Below are positions 43,854 through 54,325 of a stretch of DNA of 64,000 bases, piece after piece. Made by a program: the position numbers and the translations under genes. The first letter of the stretch is position 1; every line of letters begins with the position of its first letter. Location: contig CAMZMU010000040.1 of the NCBI GenBank assembly GCA_947311845.1, positions 57,475,596-57,539,595 of the forward strand. The letters are read 5' to 3'. The stretch is from Poa pratensis (lineage: Eukaryota > Streptophyta > Magnoliopsida > Poales > Poaceae). A model generated the notes under the pieces. The model did not search any database and was not told the origin of the DNA. It saw nothing but the letters and a program-made list of their open reading frames with translations.

Positions 43854-45071
43854 CACTACTAGGAAATAGGCTATCTGTGGCGCATCCAAAAAAAAATCTG
43901 TGGCGCATGGTGGGTGCGCCACAGATATCCCGCCACTAATTCTCACATTTCTGTGGCGCATCCACATTATATGCGCCACAGAATTCTCAAAAATTCAAAA
44001 AACTCAAAAAAATGCAAAAAAATTAAAAAAAATCAGGAAAAAACAAAAAATGAAATAATTTGGAAAAACCTAAATATTTGATTTTTTTTTGAAATTATGA
44101 ATTCCCGCTAGGTCATCCATCCTCAAATCGATCCAACCCAAGCACGCTTAACTTCTAAGTTCTATTCAGTTCTGCTACCCTTATGCTACTCAAGTTATTA
44201 TTGATATAAGTATCATATCAACCCTCTTAAGCCTTATATGTGTATATATATGTGTGTATAGTTTATGTGTGGTATGTATATATATGTGTGTTTTTAATTT
44301 TCGAAAAAAATCAAAAACTTCAAAAGTTTCAAAAAATCAAAAAATTTCAAAATATTCAAAAAACCCAGAAAACTAAAAAAATAAATCAAAAAACCCAAAA
44401 AATTCAACAAATCCAAAAAAAGTCGAAAATTTAAGAAAAATGTAATTTTTTTAAAATGACAAAAAAATAAAAAATTCAATCAAATGATGCTTTCTGTGGC
44501 GTATGGGTCCCATGCGCCACAGAAAGTTTTGAACTCAGATCCACACCCCCCGTTGGATCGCCTTTTCAGTTTTGCAAACAAGAAAAGAGAATGATAAAAT
44601 CTTCAAAAAATAAAATCTTTTGATATATAGCTAGGTTTTAGTGTCTTGTTGGTATAGAAATTTTGAAATATGAATTTTGACTTTTTTGCAAAAAACAGAA
44701 AAAAAAACTTAGAACGGCCCTAACTTTTGCATACGACGTCGAAAAAATGCGTTTAATATGTCAAAAAAAAAAACTAGAGAAAAACTGGAGCTTGATTTCA
44801 CCCGGGTTTACCCGATGAACTTTTCTCAGATTCTCGAAATTCCAAAAGGAAAAAAATTATTTTAAAAAGAAGATATTTTTCTACAAAATCAAAAAAAATT
44901 CAAAAAATATTTTTGTGACGCATATCCAACATGCGCCACAGAAAGCCACATTTCTGTGGCGCACATCCTACATGCGCCACAGAAAGCCACATTTATGTGG
45001 TGCATATGGCTGTATGCGCCACAGAAAGACACATTTCTCTGGCGCATCTTTGTATTTCTGTGGCGCATTTT
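43854..45071. mobile_element. CACTA (En/Spm) transposon fragment, left end
   Basis: CACTACTAGGAAATAGGC at 43,854 is a CACTA terminal inverted repeat, inserted in the gag frame. The interior is non-coding and AT-rich, and holds about a dozen copies of TGTGGCGCAT / ATGCGCCACA in both orientations (43,874-43,980, 44,493-44,522, 44,920-45,071), the subterminal repeats expected of CACTA transposase binding. The right TIR is not found; the subterminal zone runs straight into an LTR start at 45,072. A lysine/asparagine-rich frame at 44,240-44,434 is low-complexity artefact. Confidence 0.8.
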
Positions 45072-46426
45072 TGTGACGCCCCAAAATCGGCACCATGCGG
45101 ATTTCAGCGATCCCGCCAAAACCCGCATAATAACGATCTTAGGACGTCCACTAGACATAACGTGCACGCCAAAACATGCTCGTTATGTGGGTTGAATTGT
45201 GATAATATTACAACAGTTCACGAAAGAATCCGCAACAACAGCAGAAAGAGAAATATATACAAGAACGACTCAAACGAGTCAAGAAACAACTGATACATTA
45301 CAAAGATACAAAGCACAGCGAAAGCAAAATAGTGTCCGACTACGGACAAGATACAAGTTGGACTAAGAGTCCTGAAGATAAACGATGGCATCCAATCCCT
45401 GCCCAGGCCGAGCCAGACGGATTCCTAAGCTAACGTCGTCAGACTTCAAACCTGTTGACTGTTCAGAGAAAAACAGCCCAAAAGATGGGTCAGGTAAACA
45501 GAATTTACCTGACAAGCAAAGAACACTTGGAACCAATACAAAGGCTCCCAAAATATAAAGGATTGGTGGACTGAAGCAGCAACACTAAGCCATCTACAGA
45601 AGACACGCTACAACTTTCGTCTATAAGATAGAGATAAGAGAGCGAGCAAGGAACCAACTAGATACTAACACCAAACAATACCCAGTCGATTATCACTCAC
45701 TCGATTAACCCGTGAGTAAGCAATCCAAAGGCACTCACACAACGAAGCAAGTTTAATAGCTATCATTACTAGGTGTAAGTTGTCTATGATCTTGTTAGCC
45801 AGCATCTTCACCAAGTCGTCCATAACCGCGGACACGGCTTTTCGAAAAGATTTAACCCTGCAGGGGTGCACTATTGTTAAACCACACGCATCAAATTGCC
45901 ATGGAGCGTTTGACGCAACCCTTCACTTCTCTGCAGACAAGTCCAGGGAACCACGTGATTGCGCGCTCGATCACTTAGGTCCATCCCCGGACCTTCGCAA
46001 CACTCTAAGAACGTGCCGCTCCTATATGAGATCGACTACAACAAATCACCATGAGATCGTACCTGCATATGCATGCATCAAATGGAAAGCCCGAACTAGG
46101 TGTGGCGCCCCGGACAAGGCTGCGGATCGGGTCGCAGGTTGCGGGGAGTCCCATTAAGGTCCCACATGTGGGCAACACGCTCAGTCTTGGATCCACGGAC
46201 AAGAACTCAGGTTCTAAGGCGACACTAGCAGAACAAAGCACCAAAACTGGCCTTCTGCCGATGCCTTAACATTAAGGTAACAATCGTCCCACAACAGATA
46301 AACAGATACAACTTACAATGGCGTCGAAGATACAGATAACAAGAAGATAAATGTAACAACCTAAGCATGCGCTACGACTCGCAAGGCCAACAAGATAAAC
46401 AAGCAACAGGGAAAGCGATACAAGGT
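45072..46426. mobile_element. LTR fragment inside the CACTA element
   Basis: It begins TGTGACGCCCCAAAATCGG, the same type of terminus as the LTRs at 35,886 and 37,820. The sequence contains no coding region. The far end with CA and duplicated flank (ATTTT expected) was not found, so the element is truncated on the right, and the loss probably removed the CACTA right end as well. Confidence 0.5.
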
Positions 46427-46740
46427 TTCTCTCTCTTTCAATTTCTGGTATCTCTCTGTTCAGTCTCTCTCTCTTTTTCCTCTATTTCTCTCTCTCTATT
46501 TTTTAGATTCAGTCTCTCTCTCTCTCTCCAAGTTTTTCTGTATCTCTTATTTATTTTCAGATATCTCTCTCTCTTAGATGCATGATGATATATCAGTATT
46601 GCATATCTTCTTAGATACTTGATTATATGCTTGATGATCTATCAGTAGTGGATATCTTCTTAGATGCATGATGATCTCTCTCTCTCTCACTATTATTTAT
46701 TTTCATATATTTGTGTTTGCATCAGTAGCAGTGGCATGTA
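46427..46740. repeat. CT-rich microsatellite with a degenerate 65-bp repeat
   Basis: Interrupted (TC)n runs at about 46,429-46,577 and 46,674-46,690. Between them the phrase TATCTTCTTAGATGCATGAT occurs in degenerate copies around 46,575-46,670, separated by TATCAGTA.TG units. No gene. Confidence 0.75.
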
Positions 46741-46974
46741 TTTTATCCGTTTGAAATGCTTGAAATAATTATATATAGTGTTGTTATGCAATATACTTGC
46801 GCACACCCCCTATATACCTCTGTTGCATGTCTTGATAATTTTTATGTTCATATATCCAGATGTTGTGCGAAACCTGTGGATGGCCAGATGGACCTTGCCA
46901 AGAGAAGAAGAGGAAGTCTTCTTTCTTTTAAGTGTATCTTGGGGAAAGGTTTCTCGAAGATGCAGTCAGAATTA

Positions 46975-47454
46975 TTTTTCAAGACCATGCAGACACTCAC
47001 AGCTGGGATATCCAATGGCCAAGTGAACCAGCCAGTAAACAAGTTGCCAGCTCAAGCAGAGAAAAATCCTAAACAGTGTGGAGCTATTTCAACTACTGAG
47101 TCAGTAGAGGCAGTCACAACTAGGAGTGGAGTGAACACTGAACCAGTACTGAAAACACCCCCCATGATGCCCTATGTTGCTCCATAGAGAAGAGCACAAG
47201 TACAGCAACCAGATGTCTCTGAAAACACTGTAGCAGATCCTGAAAAACCAGTGGAACCTGCAGTTGAAGCTGAAAAGCTAGAAATCACTGTAGCAAATCC
47301 AACCCCTGCAGTACAGAGGCCTATTGCACAGAAAGTTCCTTTCCCTGTGAGATTGGAAAAAACTAAGGAAGAAAAACAATATGCCAAGTTCTTGGAGACC
47401 ATGAAGGAAGTTCAGATTACAATTCCTATTTTGGATGCAGTGCTACACATCCCT
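46975..47454 (+). pseudogene. Athila gag/protease linker region
   Basis: The element's frame resumes near 46,975 (KTMQTLTAGISNGQVNQPVNK) and contains the Athila-style ATTRSG-like phrase VTTRSGVNTEPVL, a TAG at 47,185-47,187 (PYVAP stop RRAQV), and the PR-leader PFPVRLEKTKEEKQYAKFLETMKEVQITIPILDAVLHIP. It is cut by the Mutator-like MITE at 47,464. The 120 bases before 46,975 are of mixed origin. Confidence 0.75.
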
Positions 47455-47463
47455 CTGTATGCA

Positions 47464-48064
47464 GAATTTTTGACACATTGGACCACTTAGCCGAATGAAT
47501 TGTCAAAAAGGACCACATGTGAGTTGAATTGCCAAATGTACCGTGGCGGCGTCTGCGCCAGGCGACACGTGGCAGATGCCGCCGTGGGCGACGGCGGCCA
47601 GCAAGGCCGCCACCGGCGGCGGCGGACGGTAGCCGCCGCGGGCGGTGGCGGCCTTCGATCGTTGCCTTCTCTGCTGTACTCGCTCGCCCACGCTGCCCGC
47701 AGTAAATGGTGGCAGGTTGGCTGCTGTATAGTACTGCTCCCTCAGTTCAACGGTGCATGGATCACTTCAAAACTACTACTACTGCTGAATTCTCCTCGCT
47801 TTGTCCGCGTGGTGCAGGGGCTGTCGGTGGTGGAGCGAAGGCCGCCACCGCCCGCGGCGGCCTCCTTCCACGTGGACGCGCCGTCCGTCGAAGCCAAACG
47901 TGCCGCCGCCGCCGGTGGCGGCCTTGGTGGCCGCCGTCTCCCACGGCGGCATATGCCACGTGTCGCCTGATGCAGACGCCGCCACGGTACATTTGGCAAT
48001 TCGACTCATATGTGGTCCTTTTTGACAATTCATTCGGCTAAGTGGTCCAATGTGTCAAAAATTC
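47464..48064. mobile_element. Mutator-like MITE with ~170-bp TIRs and 9-bp TSD
   Basis: The first ~170 bases (GAATTTTTGACACATTGGAC...) are repeated in inverted orientation at the right end with few differences. CTGTATGCA flanks both sides (47,455-47,463 and 48,065-48,073). Long TIRs and a 9-bp duplication identify a Mutator-superfamily non-autonomous element. The 250-bp core contains GGCGG-rich arms and a small unique middle (about 47,700-47,810). Excision would rejoin the host frame as HIPLYAKFFKDL, so the host element was intact here at insertion. Long frames inside are products of the GC-rich TIRs. Confidence 0.93.
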
Positions 48065-48073
48065 CTGTATGCA

Positions 48074-50340
48074 AAGTTCTTCAAAGACTTGATTACCAAG
48101 AAGAGAAGCTTGGAAGATCCAGAGATTGTTGCTCTGACAGAGGATTGCAGTGCTGTCATTTTGAACTATATGCCCAAGAAGCTTGGAGACCTAGGAAGTT
48201 TTAGCATCCCTTGTGTAGTTGGAAAAAGAACTTTCACAGCACTGTGTGATCTTGGTTCATCAGTCAGTGTTTTACCTCTAGCTGTCAGTCAGATTTTGCA
48301 GTTAGGAGCTCTGAAGCCTACATCCATGACACTGCAGTTAGCTGACAGAACCCTGAGGAAACCAGCTGGAATACTTGAAGATGTGCCTGTCCAAGTTGGA
48401 AATTTTTCTTATCCAGTTGATTTTGTGGTACTGGAGATGGAAGACAACTCTGAACCTATGATACTAGGCAGGCCATTCTTGGCAACAGCTGGGGCAATTA
48501 TTGATGTCAAGGGTGGAACACTGAAACTGCAATTTGGTTCAGAGCAAGCTGAGTTCAACATGAAGCATGCTTCTTACCTGCCAAACATACTTGAGCAATG
48601 CCATTCCATAGATGTGGTTGACAAGAATGTGCTGGACACTTTGCTAGAAATGCAGTCAGAAGAGCCTGAAGCACAAGTGTTGTGACAGCTGACAACACCA
48701 AACCAGAGGAATTTTGTGGAATAACTTTTTGTGAAGATGATTCAGAGGGAATTGCAAGTGAAGCTCCTGAACCAGCTCATCATTCCATTGTTGAGCTAAA
48801 AGAACTACCATCTCATCTGAAGTATTCTTTCCTGGAGAAAGAAAAAATATATCCAGTGATAATTAGCTCTGCCCTGGATGATGAACAGGAAGAGAGTCTG
48901 TTGTCAGTGCTGAGGTTGTACAATAATGTGATTGGTTATTCTATTGATGAAATGATGACATCAGAGGGATTGATGAGAAGGTTTGCTCTCACAGGATGCA
49001 TTTAGAAGAAGACAGTAAACCTACTAGAGAAGGACAGAGAAGACTGAACCCTGCAATGCAAGATGTGGTTCAGAAAGAGGTCCTGAAACTGCTCAAGGCA
49101 GGAATGATCTATCCCATCTCTGACAGTGAGTGGGTGAGTCCTATACATATTGTGCCCAAGAAAGGAGGCTATACAGTGGTAGAAAATGAAGAAGGTAGAC
49201 TGATGACCACAAGACCTGTCATAGGATGGAGAATGGTCAATGATTTCAGAAAACTGAATAGAGCAACTAGGAAAGATCATTTTCCTTTGCCATTTATGGA
49301 TCAGATGTTGGAAAGGTTTGCTGGACAGAAATTCTACTGCTACCTTGATGGATATTCTGGATTCCTACAAATTCCTATTCATCCATCTGACCAAGACAAG
49401 ACCACTTTCACATGTCCATATGGAACATTTGCATACAAGAGGTTACCATTTGGTCTGCGCAATGCACCTGGCACCTTTTAGAGGTGTATGATGTCCATAT
49501 TTTCTGATCATATTGAAAAAATTATGGAAGTATTCATGGATGACTTCACAGTGTATGGAAAGGATTTCATCACTTGTCTGAAGAATTTGATAGCAGTGTT
49601 GCACAGGTGTTCTGAGCAGAACTTGATTCTGAACTGGGAGAAATGCCATTTTCTGGTAACTGAAGGAATTGTGCTTGGACATCTTGTGTCTGCCTGAGGA
49701 ATAGAAGTGGATAAAGCAAAAGTTGATGTTATTGCTAAATTACCTCCTCCTGAAAATGTGAAAGGAATACAGAGTTTCTTGGGACATACTGGTTTCTACA
49801 GAAGGTTCATCAAGAATTTTCTCACATTGCTAAACCACTCACAAGCCTGCTGAATCTGGATGTAATGTTTGTGTTTGATGAGGCATGTATGCTAGCCTTC
49901 AATAAGTTGAAAGAAGCACTTATCACAGCTCCAATAGTGCAGCCACCTGACTGGACTCTGCCTTTTGAGCTGATGTGTGATGCCAGTGACTATGCAGTAG
50001 GAGCAGTTCTTGGTCAGAAGAAGGAAAAAGCACTCCATGTGATCCATTATGCCAGTAAAACACTAGATGATGCTCAGATCAACTACACCACCACTAAAAA
50101 AGAATTGCTAGCAGTAGTGTTTGCATTTGATAAGTTCAGGCCATACCTTGTTGGACACAAATGCACAATTTATACTGATCATGCAGCAATAAGGTACTTG
50201 ATCAAGAAGAAGGATGCTAAGCCAAGACTCATCAGATGGATTCTCCTATTGCAAGAATTTGATATAGAGATCAAGGACAAGAAAGGTTCTGAGAATTCAG
50301 TAGCAGACCATCTGTCTAGAATAAGTTGCTCTGAAAAAAG
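48074..50340 (+). pseudogene. Athila protease, reverse transcriptase and RNase H
   Basis: The protease carries FTALCDLGSSVSVLP (active-site D-x-G) and EPMILGRPFLATAGAIIDV (about 48,225-48,520). A frameshift near 48,680 and another near 48,950 precede the RT. The RT shows KPTREGQRRLNPAMQDVVQKE, SDSEWVSPIHIVPKKGG, WRMVNDFRKLNRATRKDHFPL, FYCYLDGYSGFLQIPIHP, GTFAYKRLPFGLRNAPGTF, and the catalytic FMDD in VFMDDFTVYG (about 49,532). Stops: TAG 49,479-49,481 (GTF stop RCMM) and TGA 49,695-49,697 (VSA stop GIEV), with a frameshift near 49,825. RNase H follows with [33 protein letters not shown] and [11 protein letters not shown]. All catalytic motifs are present but the frame is broken. Confidence 0.9.
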
Positions 50341-50423
50341 GGAAATTCAAGATGGAATACTTGGTGAACAACTGATGAAAGTGAGTGCTAGTTCTCCATG
50401 GTATGCTGACATAGTGAACTTCC

Positions 50424-51710
50424 TTGTCTGTGAAATTGTGCCAGCAGAGAAAGAAATTTCTGCATGATGCCAAGAGCTACTACTGGGATGAGCCATTTCT
50501 GTACAAGCATTGTGCTGATGGAGTTGTGAGAAGGTGTGTGCCATCAGAAGACATTGGTGATGTCATGTTCCAATGCCATGCAGGCATGTATGGAGGCCAT
50601 GCTGGAGTGATGAAAACTCAAGCCAAAATCTTGCAGGCTGGATTTTATTGGCCTAACCTGTTCAAAGATGTTCATGAGTACATCAAGCAGTGTGATCCTT
50701 GTCAGAGAGCAGGAAAAATCTCAAGGAGGAATGAAATGCCTCAGAAGGGAATTCTTGAAGTGGAATTGTTTGATGTGTGGGGAGTAGATTTTGTTGGACC
50801 TCTACCATCATCAAAAGGATACAAGCATATATTGGTTGTAGTGGACTATGTGTCCAAATGGGTTGAGGCAATACCCACTGTTAGTGCTGATTCCAAGTCT
50901 GTCCGCAAATTGTTCAAAACTGTCATTTTCCCCAGATTTGGAGTTCCTAGAGTAGTGATCAGTGATGGAGGAGCTCATTTCAACAATGAACAGCTAGAGA
51001 AGCTCCTGAGCAAATATGGTGTGAAGAACCACAGAGTGATTACACCTTACCATCCTCAAGCCAATGGACAAGTTGAATTGTCAAACAGAGAAGTGAAACA
51101 GATTCTTGAGAAAGTTGTTTCCAAGTCCAGAGGTGATTGGTCAATGAAATTACCTGATACTTTGTGGACATATAGGACAGGCTACAAAACACCTATTGGA
51201 ATGTCACCATTCAGGCTTGTGTATGGAAACGCATGTCATTTGCCTGTGGAGTTAGAGCACAGAGCTCAGTGGGCAATAAGGAAGCTGAACATGGATTTAG
51301 GAAAAGCTGGAAATGGAAGGAAGTTGCAAATGTGTGAACTGGAGGAGCTGAGAAATGATGCTTATGAGAGTTCAAAGATTTACAAGGAAAAGGCCAAGAA
51401 ATGGCATGACAAACACATACTCAGAAAAGAATTCAGTATTGGACAGACAGTGTTGGTGTATGACTCCAAGCTGCATTTGTTATCTGGAAAATTCAAGTCA
51501 AGATGGTTTGGTCCCTGTGTCATCAAGAGAGACCTGGGGCATGGTGCTTTTGAAGTACAGAGCTCAACTGAGAGTACTTTCAAGGTGAATGGTCAGAGAC
51601 TGAAGCATTATAGAGTGGGAGAGACAATTGACACTGAAGATACTGAAGAAACAGATAATGATGAGACAGAGGATGCCCCCCAATGCATCTTCTGGAGTGA
51701 GAACCAGTGA
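50424..51710 (+). CDS. Athila integrase region (428-codon open frame)
   Basis: An uninterrupted frame covers the integrase: an H-x-H-x-C-x2-C zinc-binding region ([12 protein letters not shown]...CDPCQRAG), the catalytic core with D in [15 protein letters not shown] in [14 protein letters not shown] and E in [15 protein letters not shown] (D,D-E spacing of Ty3/Gypsy), and a C-terminal part with [26 protein letters not shown] and the [17 protein letters not shown] barrel. The protein ends with a short acidic tail ([15 protein letters not shown]) and no chromodomain. The real polyprotein begins upstream; the ATG at 50,424 is only the first in this frame. Confidence 0.88.
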   Translation: MSVKLCQQRKKFLHDAKSYYWDEPFLYKHCADGVVRRCVPSEDIGDVMFQCHAGMYGGHAGVMKTQAKILQAGFYWPNLFKDVHEYIKQCDPCQRAGKISRRNEMPQKGILEVELFDVWGVDFVGPLPSSKGYKHILVVVDYVSKWVEAIPTVSADSKSVRKLFKTVIFPRFGVPRVVISDGGAHFNNEQLEKLLSKYGVKNHRVITPYHPQANGQVELSNREVKQILEKVVSKSRGDWSMKLPDTLWTYRTGYKTPIGMSPFRLVYGNACHLPVELEHRAQWAIRKLNMDLGKAGNGRKLQMCELEELRNDAYESSKIYKEKAKKWHDKHILRKEFSIGQTVLVYDSKLHLLSGKFKSRWFGPCVIKRDLGHGAFEVQSSTESTFKVNGQRLKHYRVGETIDTEDTEETDNDETEDAPQCIFWSENQ

Positions 51711-52848
51711 AGAGAAGCTACAGTCAGGCTCATGACTTTAAACAAGCGCTCATCAGGAGGCAACCTGATACCTTTTTATGCTATTTATTTTCTTTATTTG
51801 CTATTTTTGTTTTGTGTGTTTCTTTTTCTTTTTGTTTCAGAATTTGAATAAAAGAGAATGGAGAAGGCTGGCTATGTTATCATGAATCAAAGGAGCAGAA
51901 GTGAACACCAGGTGAAATTCCAATTCCCCAAAAACCAAATTCCATCATTCATATCATTTTTTGTGCCATGATTCTAAATTATGATCAAGTTGGCCATCTG
52001 AGAAAGTGCTGTTACAAAAAAGTATTCATGTGTTGCTCTGTTCTGATCGAACAACATTATATTCTTTTGAGAATCTTGCATTGTCTCTGTTTATCATTCT
52101 TGCAAAGGCTTATGTTCAGAACCATTTATCAAAATAGAATTCATTTGTTTCTCTGTTCAAAACTTTTGGAATACCTGATAATGCAAGTGACCTAGAAACT
52201 GAATGTGATGATCCATTTCAGAGCCATTTACTTACTGCATTTCTGCATTTTTGCATAAGCAATCATGATCTCTGGATTGTGATTTGTGAAGCACTAACAG
52301 TGAAACTAACTAAGAATTTGGTAACAGCAAAACAATTTTTTCATTAGCAACCATGATCTCTGGATTATGGTATGTGAAGCACTAACTTGAGCTTTATAAT
52401 TGAAACCTGAAGCAATTTTTGGCATTAGCAGTTATGATCCTGGGATTGTAACTTGTGAAGCACTAACTGTGATAACCTAACAAGAAAATGATCAACTAAT
52501 TCATTTCTGACTTATGTATTAGCCTACTATGTTCCTGGGAACTGTAGTAGGTGAAGCACTGACTATGCATCCTGATAACACTCATTTCTGCATATTGGCT
52601 ATTTTCTGGATCATTTTATTCAATTTCCTGGTCAATTGTCTTATCCTGTTAATCCAAAGTATTTGAACCTAGAAATGATTAAATTCTGTTATTTGAAACT
52701 TGTTTTAGAACTAGAACTTGCACTAATGGTAAGCAGAAGCTGCAATGAATCCAATTTGAATGAACTGCTGAATTTTCAGAACTGAGCACTGTTCACTATC
52801 AGGCTGTTGTCGTTTTTACCTCATTTTCTTTACTTGGGGACAAGCAAA
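51711..52848 (+). other. Non-coding 3' interior of Athila with short tandem repeats
   Basis: No env-like ORF is present. From about 52,255 to 52,565 four imperfect units of roughly 90 bp repeat the pattern TTAGCA..ATGATC.CTGGGATTGT..TTGTGAAGCACTAAC. The region ends with GGGGACAAGCAAAGG. Confidence 0.75.
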
Positions 52849-52865
52849 GGTTGGGTCTGGGGGTT
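52847..52865 (+). other. Polypurine tract of Athila
   Basis: AAGGTTGGGTCTGGGGGTT lies immediately before the 3' LTR; a G-rich tract after GGGGACAAGC is the usual plus-strand primer site of Athila elements. Confidence 0.75.
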
Positions 52866-54320
52866 TGATCACTCTGATTCATATGCAATAATCTGAACCC
52901 TAAAACCCGAAAACCCTGCTGCATTCAGTACACAATAGAGTATTTTTAGCTGCATTTCACAGCATTGCTTCCATTTTTGCAGTACAGTGCGCCAAGGCAC
53001 ACAAATCTTCAGAAGATTCAGAGTGGAAGTCATAAAAGCAGCAGCACACATGACACCCCAATGCAGCAGAGAAGCCATCCGTGCTCAGCTAAAAGAGATC
53101 AAGGCAGAAATGCAGAAATACCTCTGTTGCCAGAAAAGGAACAGTACTCTGTCAGCTAAACCCTCCAAGCACAAGTGGAAAAATTGTCCAAGTACTATCA
53201 GAGACTGGTCCAAGAGAAGATAAGAAGGAATTCAAATAAGTTTGAACCAGAGAGAGGGAAGAGATCAACTTGAGAAGCAAGTAAGCACAAAAGAGGAAAA
53301 AGGCATAAGGGTGAAAAAGGAGGGAAACACCCCATGTGCACTGTGAGCTGAGAGAGGAAAGGGGAACCTTCCCCTCTCCACCCCTTCGGGTTACACCTCC
53401 ACCACAAATGGAAAAAAGAGTATAAAGCCACCACACCACCACAACAACCCACAATACCATCCCACCATCCATCCACCTCATTCCTCTCCATACCCATCCG
53501 CTCCATCATTCACCACTCCACTTTTTGGCCACCATCACCACCAACCACCAAGACCTCAAGAACACCAAGAACAGAAAACAAGAAGAAGAACAAGATGAGC
53601 ATGGAGACTAGGAGAAGAAGCCCAAGGCCATGGTGACCTGAAGCACATGATCTGCAACTCTGCATCCACCCCTGTCTTCCCCTCTGCTTCCTCTGCTTCG
53701 ACAAGGTTTCAGTGAGCCACAGCCAAGGAAACTTTCTCCAATTCTCTGTGTAAACTGAGTAGAAACTAGTAGATCATCCATCTGTGTGTAGATCCTGTTG
53801 GATTTGGATGTTGCAGTGAATTGAGTGACACAATTCTCGGTTTATCTAAAGTTTGCTTGATCTGTGCATGATTTGCTTGATCTGTTGCATGCATGGCTAG
53901 TCTCGCATGTATGAATGTTGCAATATCTTCCCTAGCCCCCTGTTGCTTGTTAACTCACAGTGATCTTGCCTGACAAACAAGAAAGCTTTGATCTTTGTGT
54001 TTAAACTTTTCTCTGCCTTAAACCTGCTAAAACCCTTTGCTTGCATGACTAGTCTCTGCAAGTTGGTGAATTGAATCATCTTTCCCTGTCTAAAACTTTG
54101 CTTGGATCCTTGCAAGACACTTGATTGACAACCAAGATTCTGCAAGTTACTTTCTGAATTCTTGATCTGCTTAAACCTTTTTCCAAATCCTTTCATTTCT
54201 GTCAGTAAAAACCCAAACTTTCTAAATCTGCTTAGCTTCTGGAAACAAAGAACCTTTCATAATCTTGTTGATCCCTGTGGAGAGAACAACATAAAACCAC
54301 CACTAAACTCAGCTTGATCA
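52866..54320 (+). repeat. Athila 3' LTR, 1,455 bp
   Basis: It is uninterrupted, TG...CA, and matches the 5' LTR pieces nearly base for base, with scattered substitutions (for example AAAACCC/AAACCCG at the start) and one ~20-bp length difference. A TATAAAG box is at 53,421-53,427. AGTCC follows at 54,321. Confidence 0.93.
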
Positions 54321-54325
54321 AGTCC

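Larger units (their letters stand above)
36614..54320 (+). mobile_element. Athila-lineage Ty3/Gypsy retrotransposon, full length, with nested insertions
   Basis: The element has TGATCACTC...CTTGATCA LTRs at both ends and AGTCC on each side (36,609-36,613 and 54,321-54,325). It carries a tRNA-Asp PBS, gag with a CCHC knuckle, protease, RT, RNase H, integrase with a [14 protein letters not shown] catalytic segment, and a long non-coding stretch ending GGGGACAAGCAAAGG...GGGGG before the 3' LTR. The gene order gag-PR-RT-RH-INT makes it Gypsy; the integrase wording and the GGGGACAAGC PPT region are Athila-like. Three later insertions (37,820-42,070; about 43,854-46,970; 47,464-48,064) inflate it to 17.7 kb from roughly 9.7 kb. 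Frameshifts and at least five nonsense codons make it non-autonomous now. Confidence 0.92.

Noticed and set aside
44240..44479. Lysine/glutamine-rich frame (and its phenylalanine/leucine-rich mirror).
   Set aside because: Low-complexity AAA/CAAAAA sequence of the CACTA interior.
46427..46740. Possible CRISPR-like or satellite array.
   Set aside because: It is a degenerate TC microsatellite with a short local repeat, in a plant nuclear context; no regular spacer structure.
47500..48041. Frames up to 156 codons within the Mutator-like MITE.
   Set aside because: They derive from the GC-rich long inverted repeats; the mirrored frames on both strands show this.
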